This document shows, piece after piece, positions 11,011 to 23,092 of a stretch of 64,000 nt of DNA. The translations under genes and the position numbers were made by a program. Where the stretch lies: the NCBI GenBank assembly GCA_037974665.1, contig CM075777.1, forward strand, positions 11,555,001 through 11,619,000, given 5' to 3'. Below the pieces are notes generated by a model, which saw nothing but the letters and a program-made list of their open reading frames with translations, searched no databases and was not told where the DNA came from. This DNA is from Ehretia macrophylla. Lineage: Eukaryota > Streptophyta > Magnoliopsida > Boraginales > Ehretiaceae. The number at the start of each line of letters is the position of its first letter. The first letter of the stretch is position 1.

Positions 11011-11801
11011 CTGAAACATGTAATTTAAACAGCTTGGATTACTAAACTAGGTCCGGAAGGCTTGTTTTGGACTCTGCCTTTTTTCTTTAAATTCAAATAT
11101 TACATAAATTGCGAAATGACAATCTGTTCACTGTGACATATTTCATAATTTACATCTGTAGTTACTAAAGTCCATAGGCACAGTTATGAGTAGAAGTATG
11201 CTACAAAAATGCAGGCATAATTTAGTTCCTAGCTTTACACATTTTTATAGAAATTATAGATGCATACCAGTTGCCAACACCTCAAATAGCAAACCAAATG
11301 ACAAAAAATTGCGCAGTATGATACCTTACACAAATCCACTTCCCACTTCGCTTTGGCCCTGCATTTCAAGTCTTTTGACATAATAAAGAATCTGCCTATA
11401 TTCTTCTCTTATATTAATCAGGTCAACAACAACAAATATCTCAAACATGGAAAAGATGCTCCTGGGTCTCGCATAATCTTTCTATTGAAACATCTTCATA
11501 GCTGCATCAAGGGATACAAGTGCCTTATAATTGAAAGTTAAAATGGACCAAACTTTATCAGTAAAATTGTTTTGAGGACAAAATAGCATAACTCTATAGA
11601 CAACCATGACATCAAATATCATGACTACTTATGAATTCCACATTGAGAAAGGGTAGAGAGATATACAGTTTTGCTGATTCAACATGAAAAAAAAAAAAAA
11701 AAAAAAAAAAAGGAGTTAAGAAACTTGTACAAGATAAAAATTTCTTTCAAGATATAATAAAATTCTAAGTTATAGATATAAAGCTGCAACAAACATGGAG
11801 A
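11011..11801. other. Intergenic DNA with a 27-A run
   Basis: Contains a long poly(A) run at about 11684-11710 and no recognisable gene. The A run is about 90 bp past the PPR stop codon in plus coordinates, on the opposite strand from that gene's message, so it is not its tail. Confidence 0.5.
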
Positions 11802-13655
11802 TCATGTCTTTGGAACTGTTGCCAACATCTCACATTGAAGTAAGGAAAATAAAGTAGCACTTGAAACTTGGAGACTTCTTTTATCATTCGGAACCAATTT
11901 CTGAATCACATCCTGAAAGATAGGATCTTGACCTTTTGTTGGGAATAGATCTATCAAGATGTAAAATGTGGATGCATCAGGTGAGAAACCTCTTTTGACC
12001 ATTTGTTCAAGATACATCATTGCCTCATGACAAAGACCCTGCTTTAGGAATTCTTGGATAATAAAATTGTAAGTGAATTCGTTTGGCAAGCAACCGTTTT
12101 CTTCCATTTTCACAAAAATCGTCTTTGCGTCCTCCAATAGCTCTTCTCGACAAAGTCCCTTTATCATCATATTGTCTGTCTTAACATCTGGACACAACCC
12201 TTTGAAAGCAAGATTATTGAACATATTGCGAGCAGCATCGAGTTTCCTTCTCTTGCATAATCTATCAATCATAATGTTGTAGAGAGAAATATAACTAACT
12301 AATCCTTTGCCCTCAATGTGATTAAAAAATGATAAAGCTTCTTCAATGTGCTTGTTCTTACAAAGTCCGTCTAACATAATACAATAAGTGTAAGTGTTTG
12401 GAAAGATACCTGCCAATTGCATATCCTCAAAAAGTTTTTGTGCAGTATTACATTCCTGTATCATGATATTATAACTCACTGCGTTAGGAACCAACCCTTG
12501 ACGAAGCATCTGTCGAAACAAGCACATTGCATCATCTATTTCCTAATTTTTACAAAATCCATTCAGTAAAATGTTATATTGAATAACTTCAGGCTTCAAG
12601 CCTTCAGCCATCATACGTTCAAAAACTCTTTGTGCTTCGTTTAGTTTGCCTTGCAAACAATATCCATCCATCAGTGCACCATATGTAACCATGTCAGGAT
12701 GCAAACCCCTCTGGATCATTAATTGGAATGCATGCTCTGCATCTTCTATTAATCCTTCATTACAAAATGCATCCACCAAAATATTAAAAGTAAGTAAATT
12801 GGGACAGATTTTGTAATCAGTCATCTCATTCAATAACAATTTTACTTCATTACACCGGCCGAAATTGCACAATCCTTGAATTAACGAATTGTAGGTGACA
12901 ACATTTGGTGGAATGCCCTTATCAATCATTTCGGATAAGAGGTTCATAGCATCATCAACCATTCTATCTTTACATAAACTATCAAGAACAGTGTTATATG
13001 CCCCGATGATTGGTTTACAATCTCCTTTCTCTAATACCCTGAGCAGCTCAACCACTTTGTTTGTATGTCCTGACTTACACAATCCGTCTAATACAGTGGA
13101 AAAAGTAACTCCATCAGGCTCACAGAGTTTATTTCTCATCAACTTTTTGAACAACTCTACAGCCTCAACAACCTCATCTTTCAAAAACAGACCCTTAATT
13201 AGAGTGTTGTAGGTAGTGACATTAGGCACATGGCCAAGCTTGAAAAAGCAGGCCAAGATTGCAAAATCCAAATCGACGACACGTTTCATACGGCAATAAC
13301 AGTTTATCACAATATTCATCGTATATTCATTAACAGGAATACCCAAAATGCGCATATTCTTGAACAAAGAAACAGCAGCCGAATAATGTTTCATCTTCAC
13401 AATAACAGTAAGAAGCTTGCAGTATTCTACAACAGAAGGCTTAGGACTCATTCAAACCATTCGATGGAATAGAGAAATAGCATCATCAACATCCTTAACG
13501 GATTCAAACCCATATCTTGATTTTAGTGAAAAGGAGGTGTGGCTTGTACTAGTATGAAGAGGTGATGAGAAAATTAGTGGGTGCATAAACAAAAGATTAG
13601 ATGTACCTCGTTTATGTGAAGAGAAAATAAACGCTGCTGTGTTGCTCTTCTTCAT
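11802..13655 (-). pseudogene. P-class PPR gene, restorer-of-fertility-like, with two in-frame stops
   Basis: One uninterrupted frame of 618 codons, intronless as usual for the family. It starts with a Ser/Arg-rich presequence of mitochondrial type (about residues 1-50) followed by about a dozen 35-residue PPR motifs such as VTYNSLIQGLCNFGRCNEVK. P-class PPR proteins bind organellar RNA base by base, and the RFL subgroup suppresses male-sterility transcripts. TGA at 13452-13454 (codon 68) stands where relatives have arginine (CGA to TGA). TAG at 12543-12545 (codon 371) stands inside GFCKN-EIDDAM. One motif near codon 400 has lost about eight residues (SYNIMIQ joined to ECNTAQKLF). Everything else is well conserved, so the loss looks recent. 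A sequencing error at one stop cannot be excluded. Confidence 0.85.
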
Positions 13656-15330
13656 CTTTCGCCTTCAATATGGGGAAATAGAAAAGGAGAAGATGCAAAA
13701 GAAAAAAATGGGCGAGGATCGAATTCTGAAGGTCCAATACTTACCTCCACTTTTCTAGTTAAGCCCCTAAACTTGCAAATTTTCTTAATTAAGCCCTCAT
13801 GGCTTTTTTATTTTTTTGGTCAAACCCTCATGGCTAACTTGCCTAGATTTTGGGCCAAGGACAAATAAGCCTATCATAAAATTAAGAAATAAAGACAAAT
13901 AGCGATCTAGATTTTTTTCACATTATTTATTTATTTTTGGTGTTCAAATTAAAACTTTCATAAAACTAATAAAAGAATGAGAATTATAAAGACCCGATTA
14001 ATAGGCACATGAGCAATTAGCCTATTTTGAAACCAAAATACAATTCAAAGAATTTGAATGTTAACTAATTGTTGACCCAAAAAAAAAATGTTAACTAACA
14101 ATTGAGGCAAAAAAAAAAAAAAATGAGAACTAACTAATCTAATGGCAAAATACCATTTATTAAGTCGTGTGCAACTCTTGACCAAAAAACAAAAAAGAAA
14201 AGAAGTTAAGTGCAACCTGATCTCTAAGATTATTACCCATTTTATTGATCTAAATAAACTGAACAAAATTAAAGGAAGCTTGTAATAATCTGATATCATG
14301 AAGGATATTATTTTGTAAAATTAAAATAACTAAAAAGAAAATTTTTTGAAGTTAGGAGACTAAATTGTCATTTTTATCAAAGTTAAGATACCTATAAATG
14401 TATTTATTTAAAATATATTTAGTTTTTATTTTAAATTAAATATCATCATATTACTGTTTTCTAATTATTATGTGTTTTTTGAATTATATGAATATTTCTA
14501 ATTGTTGTGTTCTACCCTGCCCATGTCTCTTTATAGGGCACAAAAGGCACTAACCTACTTATGGTTTGTCTACCTTTATGGTTTGTCTACCTTTCTAATT
14601 AAGCCATTTAAATTTACAAATTCTATAAATTATCATTGAAGTGAAAAATATGTTGTTGTATAGTAAATAATTGGCAAAGCCAGCATGGACTTTGATGCAT
14701 TAAGCCTCCAAAAGTGAATGAGCCAAGTGGAGATTTATATAATGATAGTTAAATGTATTGGTGAATGGTATGAATTAAATGTTATATGGGATTAATAAGA
14801 TGATCATTATTCAACTGTTGTTTCTTTGTTCAAGATTAAATTGTATTTTTTGTGCTCCAATTAATAACTAAGCCAATTATCATTGTGATCAACTTTTATT
14901 GGCATATGAAATGTGTGAACTAAGAGTTTTGTGCGTTTGCCACATCTATGGCCTTAGAAGCCGTAGATGAAAGTGAAATTCGTGTTTAGGCTCAAGAGTA
15001 TCTAGTAGCTTCAAAGAAGTTAGCACTCGAAATATTATTTAATTTCAAAACACCAACTTAATAATGTAAAACTTTACTAAATTATTCCCCGAATTTAATA
15101 ACCTTTTTACTGGTACATACACAATTCATATACCATCAGTTTTAGTTCTCGCACTTTTGACAAATATGTCATACCCCAAGCCTAAAAATTTGGATCCGCA
15201 ATGACATTGATTAAAGATATTATAGTGTAAAAAAATGAATAATTCTTTGAAGTTGTTCCAAGAGATGCCTTGTAGAGGATTGAATATTATTATTCTCATA
15301 AGAGGATTGCACCCCAATATTAAAACTTAA
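13656..15330. other. Upstream flank of the PPR gene, AT-rich
   Basis: No gene seen. A 19-bp direct repeat (GGTTTGTCTACCTTTATGGT type) lies at about 14560-14595. Several A and T homopolymers. Confidence 0.5.
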
Positions 15331-16538
15331 GGTTAATACTACTTTTGATCCCTTATCTTTGACTTAATTGACATTTTGGTCTCTTATCTTTAAAATGAGA
15401 CATTTCAGTCCCTTATCTTTTAAAGTTGGGACACCGTTAGTCTTTTTCATTCAATCCATCAAAAAATTAACGGTAGAAGCATGTGCAAGACACGTGACTC
15501 GTGTTTTTTTTTCAATTTGCAGGGGTATTTTGGTCAAAACAATTTTTTTAGTCAAAACACAAAAAAAAAAAAAAAAATCATCAACACCATCTTATCCAAA
15601 ACCCCCAACCACCACTACCACTACCAGCACCAGCACCAACAACCATTAACACCAAGACCAACACTACTACGTCAATCAAATACTAACAGTAAAAAAATGC
15701 AATACTAAAATCAGCTCCTTTTGATCAATAAATCAACACTAAAATCAAGTTTCTTATTATCAAAAGAAGGAAAAAAAAAAAAAAACACCTCCATTACCAC
15801 CACGGCCATCACCACCAATCACCTTCCTCAACCACCATGACCATCATCACCAGTAGAAGACCTCTGCACCCAACCCCTACCCTTCTATTTCTCTCAGCAG
15901 TTGTAGAGTATTAAAAAAATAAAAAAGATAGCTAAATGAAGAAAATAGTTTCAAAGCTTCGAAAATCTTCGTCTTCTTCTACTTTAGCTTCTACAATTGC
16001 AAGAAAGCTCTTTGTTTTGTCAGATTATTATTATTATTAATTCTTTTTTTTTCACATTTAATTTGCTAATAATTTATTTGGCGAAAATTTTCCAAGACAA
16101 TGGTGCTGAAAATCAGTCAAACCAAGAAAATGAAGAAAATGGCAGCAAATAACAGTAAAACTAAGTCAGGGAAGAAGACCAAAACAGCATCGTCAAAATC
16201 GACTCCTTCCTTGTCGGGTTGATTCTTTGTTGTTGTTGTTGGTGGTCGATGGATTGTACCAGCTGCTGTTGGGGTTGTACCAATTGGAGTTGAAAAGAAG
16301 ATGAAGGAGAAGGGTTTAGAGCTGAATTATGTGCGAACCAAAATACCCTTGCAATTTGGAAAAAAAAAGGCCCATGTGTCAATCACGTGTTGTTACTATC
16401 AATTTTTTGACAGATTCAGGAAGAGGGACTAACGGTGTCCTATTTTGAAAAGATAAAAGATTGAAATATCTCATTTTAAAAATAAATGACCAAAGTGTCA
16501 ATGAGATTAAAGATAAGAGACCAAAAGTGATATAATGT
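15331..16538. mobile_element. Long-TIR non-autonomous transposon, probably MULE-type
   Basis: The left arm (from GGTTAATACTACTTTTGATC) and right arm (reverse complement ATTATATCACTTTTGGTCTC) align over about 145 bp, ending in GGACACCGTTAGTC in both. The interior is A-rich and CCA/CAC-rich with no transposase. I could not find the target duplication, so the end points are good to about 10 bp. Confidence 0.65.
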
Positions 16539-17241
16539 GTTGGAGAGATTTTTTTTAATGTACGTAGATGCACATTATAAAACATTGTTGACTTCTATGA
16601 GATAGTAAACATTAAGTACCTAGTGTTAAATTTGTCATGATTTTATATGCATTGTAGAAAATTACGAGACCTTGATTATTCAATAAGAAAGGTAAAAAAA
16701 TTATGCCTAAAGGGATCTTCATAATCAAATATTCAACAGTGCTTTATTATCCAGACAGAAGGGTTGGTGTTAGATTTTCAAATGCATAATTTCTACATAT
16801 TTCTTAATAACATGATAGAACCGTCATTATGAAAAATGCATAAGTTGTAACATTCAAGGTAATTCAATCACCTAAATTTATTAGTCTCATGAAGATGTTG
16901 ATGCTAGTTAGCAAAAAATATTATAATTTTGTGAAAATAACCTTTTAAATTGGTAACGAGTCTTTTACAATTTTCTTTTCCTTTTATTTCCCTTTTATAT
17001 TTCCTTTTTATTTCTTTCTTTTTCCTACTAGTCTTTGCCCTATTTGCAAGGAGCCCAGTTAGTTCATGTATTTTTTGCAGGCAGACGCTCTACTATTCTT
17101 TCTTTTTTATAAAGAATTTTTATGGGAGCCAAAAGCCAATTTATACTATTCACATATTTAGGAGGACAATTTGCCCCATTTGTCTCTCTCTCTCTACGAG
17201 AATGCAAAGTGCCCCCGAGGGTGATTGAGGTTGTGGCTTCT
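16539..17241. other. AT- and pyrimidine-rich intergenic DNA
   Basis: A T/C-rich stretch at about 16965-17025 and a CT microsatellite near 17180. No gene. Confidence 0.5.
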
Positions 17242-19380
17242 TGTCACGCCCCAAAATAATTTTTTTTACATATATAGCACGTGACAATCATTGTGCTTCT
17301 ACTGCAAGATCAAACATCACTTTTAAAATAATTATAAAATGCCACAAAATGTAACTAATTCCCTCATATACAAAAGCTTAGGAAACTCCAAAATTCAAAA
17401 TGTCAGAAAATCTCATTTTGGTCATGCTCACATCAAATACAAGAGCTAACTAATAAGTTAAAACATATTCTAAAATTAATCCCTTGCGCCCCTTTTACAT
17501 ATCAATCTTTTACCTATCAATGATCAACGCGAACTTCACACTCTAATTCTCCTACCTCATTGTAGAATTTGCGCCTTCATAATCTGAAATTATAACGAAG
17601 ATTGAGCTACACAGCCTAATAAGTATTCCACAACTTTTCTAGCATGTTGACATGACTCAAAAAGTATTTTGGAAATATTTTCTTCATATTAAATATTAAA
17701 ATATACTAAGTCCGAAATATATTTAATTTGTCAAAACATACATACTAAGTAAAAGTGCACGTATTCACAAGCGACATACTTTGTAGCCGCACAAAGATCC
17801 ACAAAACAAAGTCAAAACTAGTTTCGAATAATGCAACTCATAGCATATCCAAAGTCACAAAGATGTTACCTTTGAAGACACACATATCGAATATCAATCA
17901 TAGTCGACCTGTGTGTAAAAATCACATATATAATTTTCAAAAACTAATTTTCAAAGGTTGAAGACTTAGTGAAATTTATATGTGTCATGCCAACGTCATT
18001 TAACAAATCAAATTTTAACGTAATAAGTAATTTTCACTTAATAAACCAAAGTTTAACTCATAAAAAATAAATTCATATATATTTTAAAAAATAATTTTTT
18101 TTCGTAAACTATTTGTTATAATTTCAAATAAAAATAACTAAGATTTTCATAAACAAAGGCTCCACTTTGAACAAAGATACAATAAATATATTTCTTCGAA
18201 AAAAAATACTAGAAGAATTATGGGTACTTACACAAAAAATACTACTCGAATCCAAAGAATGAGATGATTAATCACCACCTAAATCATTGCAGACTCAGAT
18301 CCACAAATACTCCCTTAGCTTTGTCAGCCATTCTTATCCCTTCCTTTTCTAACTATCCTTATGTTAAGCTCAGATAATAATAAGATTAATCAGAATTACT
18401 CCTATGTAATAATATAGTAATGCTACATATAAAGAAATATAGATATAACTCCAAGCTCATTAGCTTCCCACTTAAAACAAATATTTTCGGTTACAATATA
18501 ACCTACCCATTAAGCTATCCTCAATGGAGTCTCTATATGGGTCTCTATAAATCATTTATAGAGACCCATATAGAGACCAAATAGTGTTTTAGAGACCCAC
18601 TTAGAGACTAAGGCTATCCTCAATAGAGTCTCTATAAATCATTTATAGAGACCCATATAGAGACCAAATAGTGTTTTAGAGACCCACTTAGAGACTAAGG
18701 CAAAAAAATTATTTTAGAGACTCATTTAAAGACCAAGATAAAAAAAAATCTACAATGACGGTCTCTATAAAATTGAATCCTTATATCGTGTTAATTTTAA
18801 TTTTACATAATAATTTGATTATGTGTAATTTTTTATCGTGTGTTACTTTTTTTTTAAATTAATTGTTATGTAGATTATCTCAATTGTTTTCCCAAATATT
18901 TCAAGCAAAAAAATATATAATTTGTGTCAAACATAACGTTTAAAAAATTAGAATTACGTTTAATTACATAATTGCATTTTCAAAAAAATGCATTAAAAAT
19001 CTCTAATTAAAAAAACCCTACGTAAAAAAATATTAATTAAAAATCCTCATTAATTTACCCATTAAATTAAAATTTTCTCGTGTGTTGCGTTTATATTTGT
19101 TTTTTTGTTCTTCATTTTATTTAATTTGTAAATTAATTAATTTTATTAATTTAATCACAAATCTAAAATTAATTAATTTTACCTAAACTAAAAAAACGTA
19201 AAATAAAAAAATTACAAAAACTAAAAAAGTTTACCAAAGAAAAAAAAATAAATTAAAAAATTAAAATAAAAAAATAAAATACAAAACCATAATTTTAAAA
19301 AAAAGTCTAATTAAAAAAAAAAAAAAAAACGCAAAGCAGCAAAAGCAAAAACAACAATGGTGAAAGCCCGCCGCCCCCCA

Positions 19381-19735
19381 CCCTCTCCCCCGCTCTTTCC
19401 CTTTCTGTTCGCTGCACCACCCCCGCCCCCCCCCCCCCCCACGCACCTACCCCCATCCCCTCTTTCCCTTTCTGTTCGTTGCACTACCCCCCCCCCCCCA
19501 CGCACCTACCCCCTCCCCTCTTTCCCTTTCTGTATGCTGCACTACCCCTCCCCCCCTCCTCCAACGCACCTACCCCCCCTTCCCTCTTTCCCTTTCTGTT
19601 CGCTGCACCCCTCCCCCCTACCACGCACCCACCCCCACTCCCCTCTTTCCCTTTCTGATCGCTGCACCCCCCTCCCTCCCTCCCCTCCTCCACGCACCTA
19701 CCCCCCTCCCCTTTTTCCCTTTCTCTTCCTCGCTG
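19381..19735. repeat. C-rich minisatellite, about six ~62-bp units
   Basis: Each unit contains CTCTTTCCCTTTCTGTTCGC followed by a C run and CCACGCACCTACC. Units start near 19388, 19458, 19517, 19581, 19642 and 19707. The minus strand is therefore a series of long G runs. Long open frames here on both strands are composition artefacts. Confidence 0.85.
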
Positions 19736-19777
19736 TTGATGTTCAAAATCTTTTTTTGTACTTTTTTTTTAAAAAAA

Positions 19778-19813
19778 ATCTGACGATGTCAGAAAAATCT
19801 GACATCGTCAGAT
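19778..19813. repeat. Perfect 16-bp inverted repeat (hairpin)
   Basis: ATCTGACGATGTCAGA (19778-19793), a 4-base AAAA loop, then its exact reverse complement at 19798-19813. A second palindrome centred on CAACAAATTTGTTG lies at about 19860-19898. Confidence 0.85.
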
Positions 19814-20761
19814 CTGATCTTGTTTTTTTAGAGACTCGTTTTTGTCTTTTTGTATAGTCTCCATTTTTTTCAACAAATTTGTTGAAGAAAATGGAGACTA
19901 GGTGCTATTTTGGAGACTCAAAGCTTGAGTGATGTCATAATTTTGCCAAAAACTAGCAAATAGTGTTTTAGAGACCCCCATTGGTGATGAATTTTGATCA
20001 ATAGAGTCTCTAAAACAGCAATCATTACTGTTTAGAGACTCTTTAGAGACTCCATTGAGGATGCCCTTACACCCATTCAATTCAACAATTTTGATTACAA
20101 CATTTCCCCTTCCTTTTAGTTATTTTTTTAATTATTCTTTTTCTAACGAAAATCTCGAGTATTACATTTTTTTTCCTTTATAAAAGTTTCATCCTCGAAA
20201 CTTTATTGAATCTTTTAAAAAAAAACCTAGTATACCTTACACCCCTGTATTCTTATTGGAGTAGATGATCAGAACAAATACTTTTCTTGTTAGTCTCCTC
20301 GTCGAATTGAAAAACTTTCTTCCTAACTCATAAGTGACCTACAAAATGTAGCTCTTTATGATGGTCAAATTTCGTAGCACCCATGAAATTGAAAATAAAG
20401 AATGTTATCATATAAAATTTTAACATGCTTTCGACTTGCAAATTTTCCTGCATTCTTCAGACCTTTCGTCTTGGGGGTACACTTCATTCATTACACTAAC
20501 TTAACTGCTTTATAACAAATCTGCAACTTAAGAATTCTTATGCCAACTTTATTCGCTACTCATTCTCATGCCACTTTTAAATCTCCCAAAAACAAATCAA
20601 GTGACATTCCAAAACTTTTAAGATTTATCTTAATTCGATTAATCGTATTCAATCTTGAGTTGTCACATAACATTCGTTCCACACTTCCAATTAGTCAAAT
20701 CAAACCTATAATCTAACCATGAGTTATTAAAATTTCTATACTTAATATATCATCATAGAAA

Positions 20762-21160
20762 GGGTAAATAGCACCACAACCCCCTGTACTTTAACAAAAA
20801 TGCACATGACCCCCCTATGGTTTAAAAAGTGCACCGGACCCCCCTGTGGTTTCAAAAGTGTAGCACCACAGACCCCTCCGTTAAAAAAACCGTTACTTTT
20901 AACGGAGAGTGTGTTACACGCGCGTTTGATGCAATTTTTCATGTTTTTAGGCTTAAATTATTACTTAAGTAGACAAAAATGCCCTTACATATATATATAT
21001 TTTTTCTTTTTTTTTTCTCCCAATGCAATTTTCACCAAAAAAAAAAAAAAAAAAACCAAACCCATCTTCCTCAAACCACCGCCCCCCCCCCCCCCTCCCC
21101 CACCCTCACAGTCAACCCCCCACCTCCACCCACCTAACCCCACCATCACACACACACAAA

Positions 21161-21192
<32 letters not shown>

Positions 21193-21382
21193 GATGCACA
21201 CACACACACAGACGCACACACACAGACGCACAGACGCACACACACAGACGCGCACACACACACCTGCGAATCTTTATATATATATACATGTGTGTGTATG
21301 TGTGCGTGTGTATATTATATATATATATGCGTGTGCGTGTGTGTCTGTGTGTGTGTGTCTGTGTGTGTATGTATGTGTGCGT

Positions 21383-21422
<40 letters not shown>

Positions 21423-21668
21423 ACGTCTGTGTGTGTGTGTGTGTGTGTGTGTAAACAAAAAAGAAAAGAAAAAGAGAAATAAAAAATAAAAAATTGAAGG
21501 GCATTTTAGTCTTTTTATACAATTCAGTTAAATTTGTTGACGAAAAATTAGGGAGGGGGTGCGTGTGCACGGTTTGAAAACTATAGGGGGTTCTGGTGCA
21601 CTTTTTAAACCACAGGGGGGTCATGTGCATTTTTGCTAAAGCATAGGGAGTTGTGGTGCTATTTACCC
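20762..21668. mobile_element. MULE-type MITE carrying opposed CA and GT microsatellites
   Basis: The termini GGGTAAATAGCACCACAACC are inverted and match over about 80-90 bp. They are flanked by the perfect 9-bp duplication TCATAGAAA (20753-20761 and 21669-21677). The interior holds a C-rich tract, a long CA/CACAGACG repeat (21143-21268), a TATA centre and a long GT repeat (21290-21452). All frames here are simple-sequence artefacts. It lies inside the body of the LTR element 17242-24345. Confidence 0.87.
21143..21452. repeat. Inverted (CA)n / (GT)n microsatellite pair
   Basis: About 125 bp of CA-type repeat with interspersed GACG, then TATATATATA, then about 160 bp of GT-type repeat. The two arms are reverse complements in type and could form a very long hairpin. 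Confidence 0.85.
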
Positions 21669-21677
21669 TCATAGAAA

Positions 21678-23074
21678 TAAGATCATATAGATGTCCATGA
21701 ATTCACATAATTTATTATTTATTTTTGATCCACAATCCTGTTTTCACAACTCCTATAAGTATTGCTCTTTGACTAAACATATAACCTCCATGATATCAAA
21801 ACAACTGCCAATATTAGTTTAATCAAATTCTAACTAATAACAATTAAAGCCCATAAATGACAATCACAAAGACATCTTCCAACTGACCATAATAAGGAAT
21901 TGCTCAATGTTATCAATAGATTTAAGTTACAAACTTCTATCATAATTCCTTGTCCATAACACCATAGAATAAGAATTTGAGGAGCATAAGCTACAGACTT
22001 CAATTACTTATATCTTCCAAATTTGCGATTGTTCTTTTAAATCATACAAGTCCCCATACAAATTATAAATTTGATGTTCTTATATACGAATACAGTTAAC
22101 AACCACGATAGCCCAAGAATTACATAAACTTTTATAATATTACGTAATATTGCAACCTATTTGTTCTAGCAAAATCTATCCTAATCATTGTATCGGTTGA
22201 TGGAGTTTTGCCCTTATCATGAAATCTGCCATTGAGGAAACATATCGACAAACTTAAAGAAAGAGATCTTAATCTCTAGTCCACCATAAATTACAAGATT
22301 GGGAATATAACCACATTAGACATCATCAGTTCAACATTTAAACACTACAAACACAATCATCTTCAATCAAAGTTGACTTCAGTCTTGTATAAAAATTCTA
22401 GGACAGAGCTTGCTATAGAAATAGGTCATAAGTCAGACACTAACCACACAAACTTTTTTTTTAATACAAATTACTCTTGCCTGAAACACAGTCTATCATA
22501 TTTAACTTCTTTTTTTTTTTCCAGTTTAATCCCTATTGTTACAAAGGTGAAGTGCTTTGTTCTTAAAATTTACAAAAAAATTCAATTTGGTCTTAAATGT
22601 TTTCATTTTTTTAATTTAGTCCTTAAAGTTTTATGTGCAAATCATAAATTACAGAGAATAAACTAAAACTTTTTATAAACTTTAGAGATTAAGCACGTTA
22701 TTTTTAAAATAAAGGTGACGAAATTGAAAGAAAGTGTAAATTTTGAATAATATTCGTGAAATTTAGCCAAAGAGAAATACCAAGCTTTGATCGTAGGTTA
22801 GACTTTTCCAACTGTCTAATTATTCAATTAGCTTTTATGTTCTGTTCGAGGTTTTTTTTTTTTTTTAAAAAAAAAAAAATCTAACCCATTAATGTAAGTT
22901 ATAAAATAATAACATTGTTTTTAAAATTACAAAAATGTTAACTTATGTTCAATTTGTGCATTCCCAACATTAACTTGGAAACTTAATAAACGGAAGACCT
23001 ACTAAAAGTTAGTAGACAATTCTATATTCTCCTATCTCCAAGATACCACTAAATTCTAGATCGTCAAACCTATT
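21678..23074. other. Non-coding body of the LTR element
   Basis: AT-rich sequence without gag or pol similarity on either strand. A 97-codon frame at 22373-22666 is not protein-like. Paired poly(T)/poly(A) runs at about 22851-22880 form an inverted homopolymer. Confidence 0.5.
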
Positions 23075-23086
23075 GCTCTGATACCA
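23075..23086 (-). other. Primer-binding site, initiator Met tRNA type
   Basis: GCTCTGATACCA, i.e. TGGTATCAGAGC on the element strand, six bases from the right LTR. It is identical to the canonical plant retrotransposon primer site. Confidence 0.85.
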
Positions 23087-23092
23087 TTTAAT

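Larger units (their letters stand above)
18513..20066. mobile_element. PIF/Harbinger-type non-autonomous element
   Basis: Ends AGCTATCCTCAATGGAGTCT and (right end, reverse complement) GGGCATCCTCAATGGAGTCT are inverted. The 3-bp duplication TTA (18510-18512 and 20067-20069) is typical of PIF/Harbinger. The empty site survives in the other LTR of the host element, near 24241-24255 (CTACCCATTACACCC), which proves the insertion and its boundaries. The left terminus is present twice (from 18514 and from 18613), the second copy lacking 12 bp. The interior contains a C-rich minisatellite and a perfect hairpin. No transposase is visible. Confidence 0.88.
17242..20166 (-). repeat. Left LTR (3' LTR), interrupted by a Harbinger element
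   Basis: Matches the right LTR from 17242 to 18512 and again from 20067 to 20166. The intervening 1.55 kb is a later insertion. Without it the LTR is about 1.37 kb. A polypurine-like AAAGGAAAAAAAA on the minus strand directly abuts it at 20167-20180. Confidence 0.78.

Noticed and set aside
19357..19857. 166-codon Pro/Ser-rich open frame and its antisense Gly-rich frames
   Set aside because: Produced entirely by the C-rich minisatellite; no protein family resemblance, and open in both directions.
20800..21672. Long frames of His/Thr or Val/Cys repeats
   Set aside because: Translations of CA and GT microsatellites inside a MITE.
22500..22760. Another MULE-like palindromic element (TTTAATCCCTATTGTTA...)
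   Set aside because: Arms do not align convincingly as inverted repeats and no target duplication was found.
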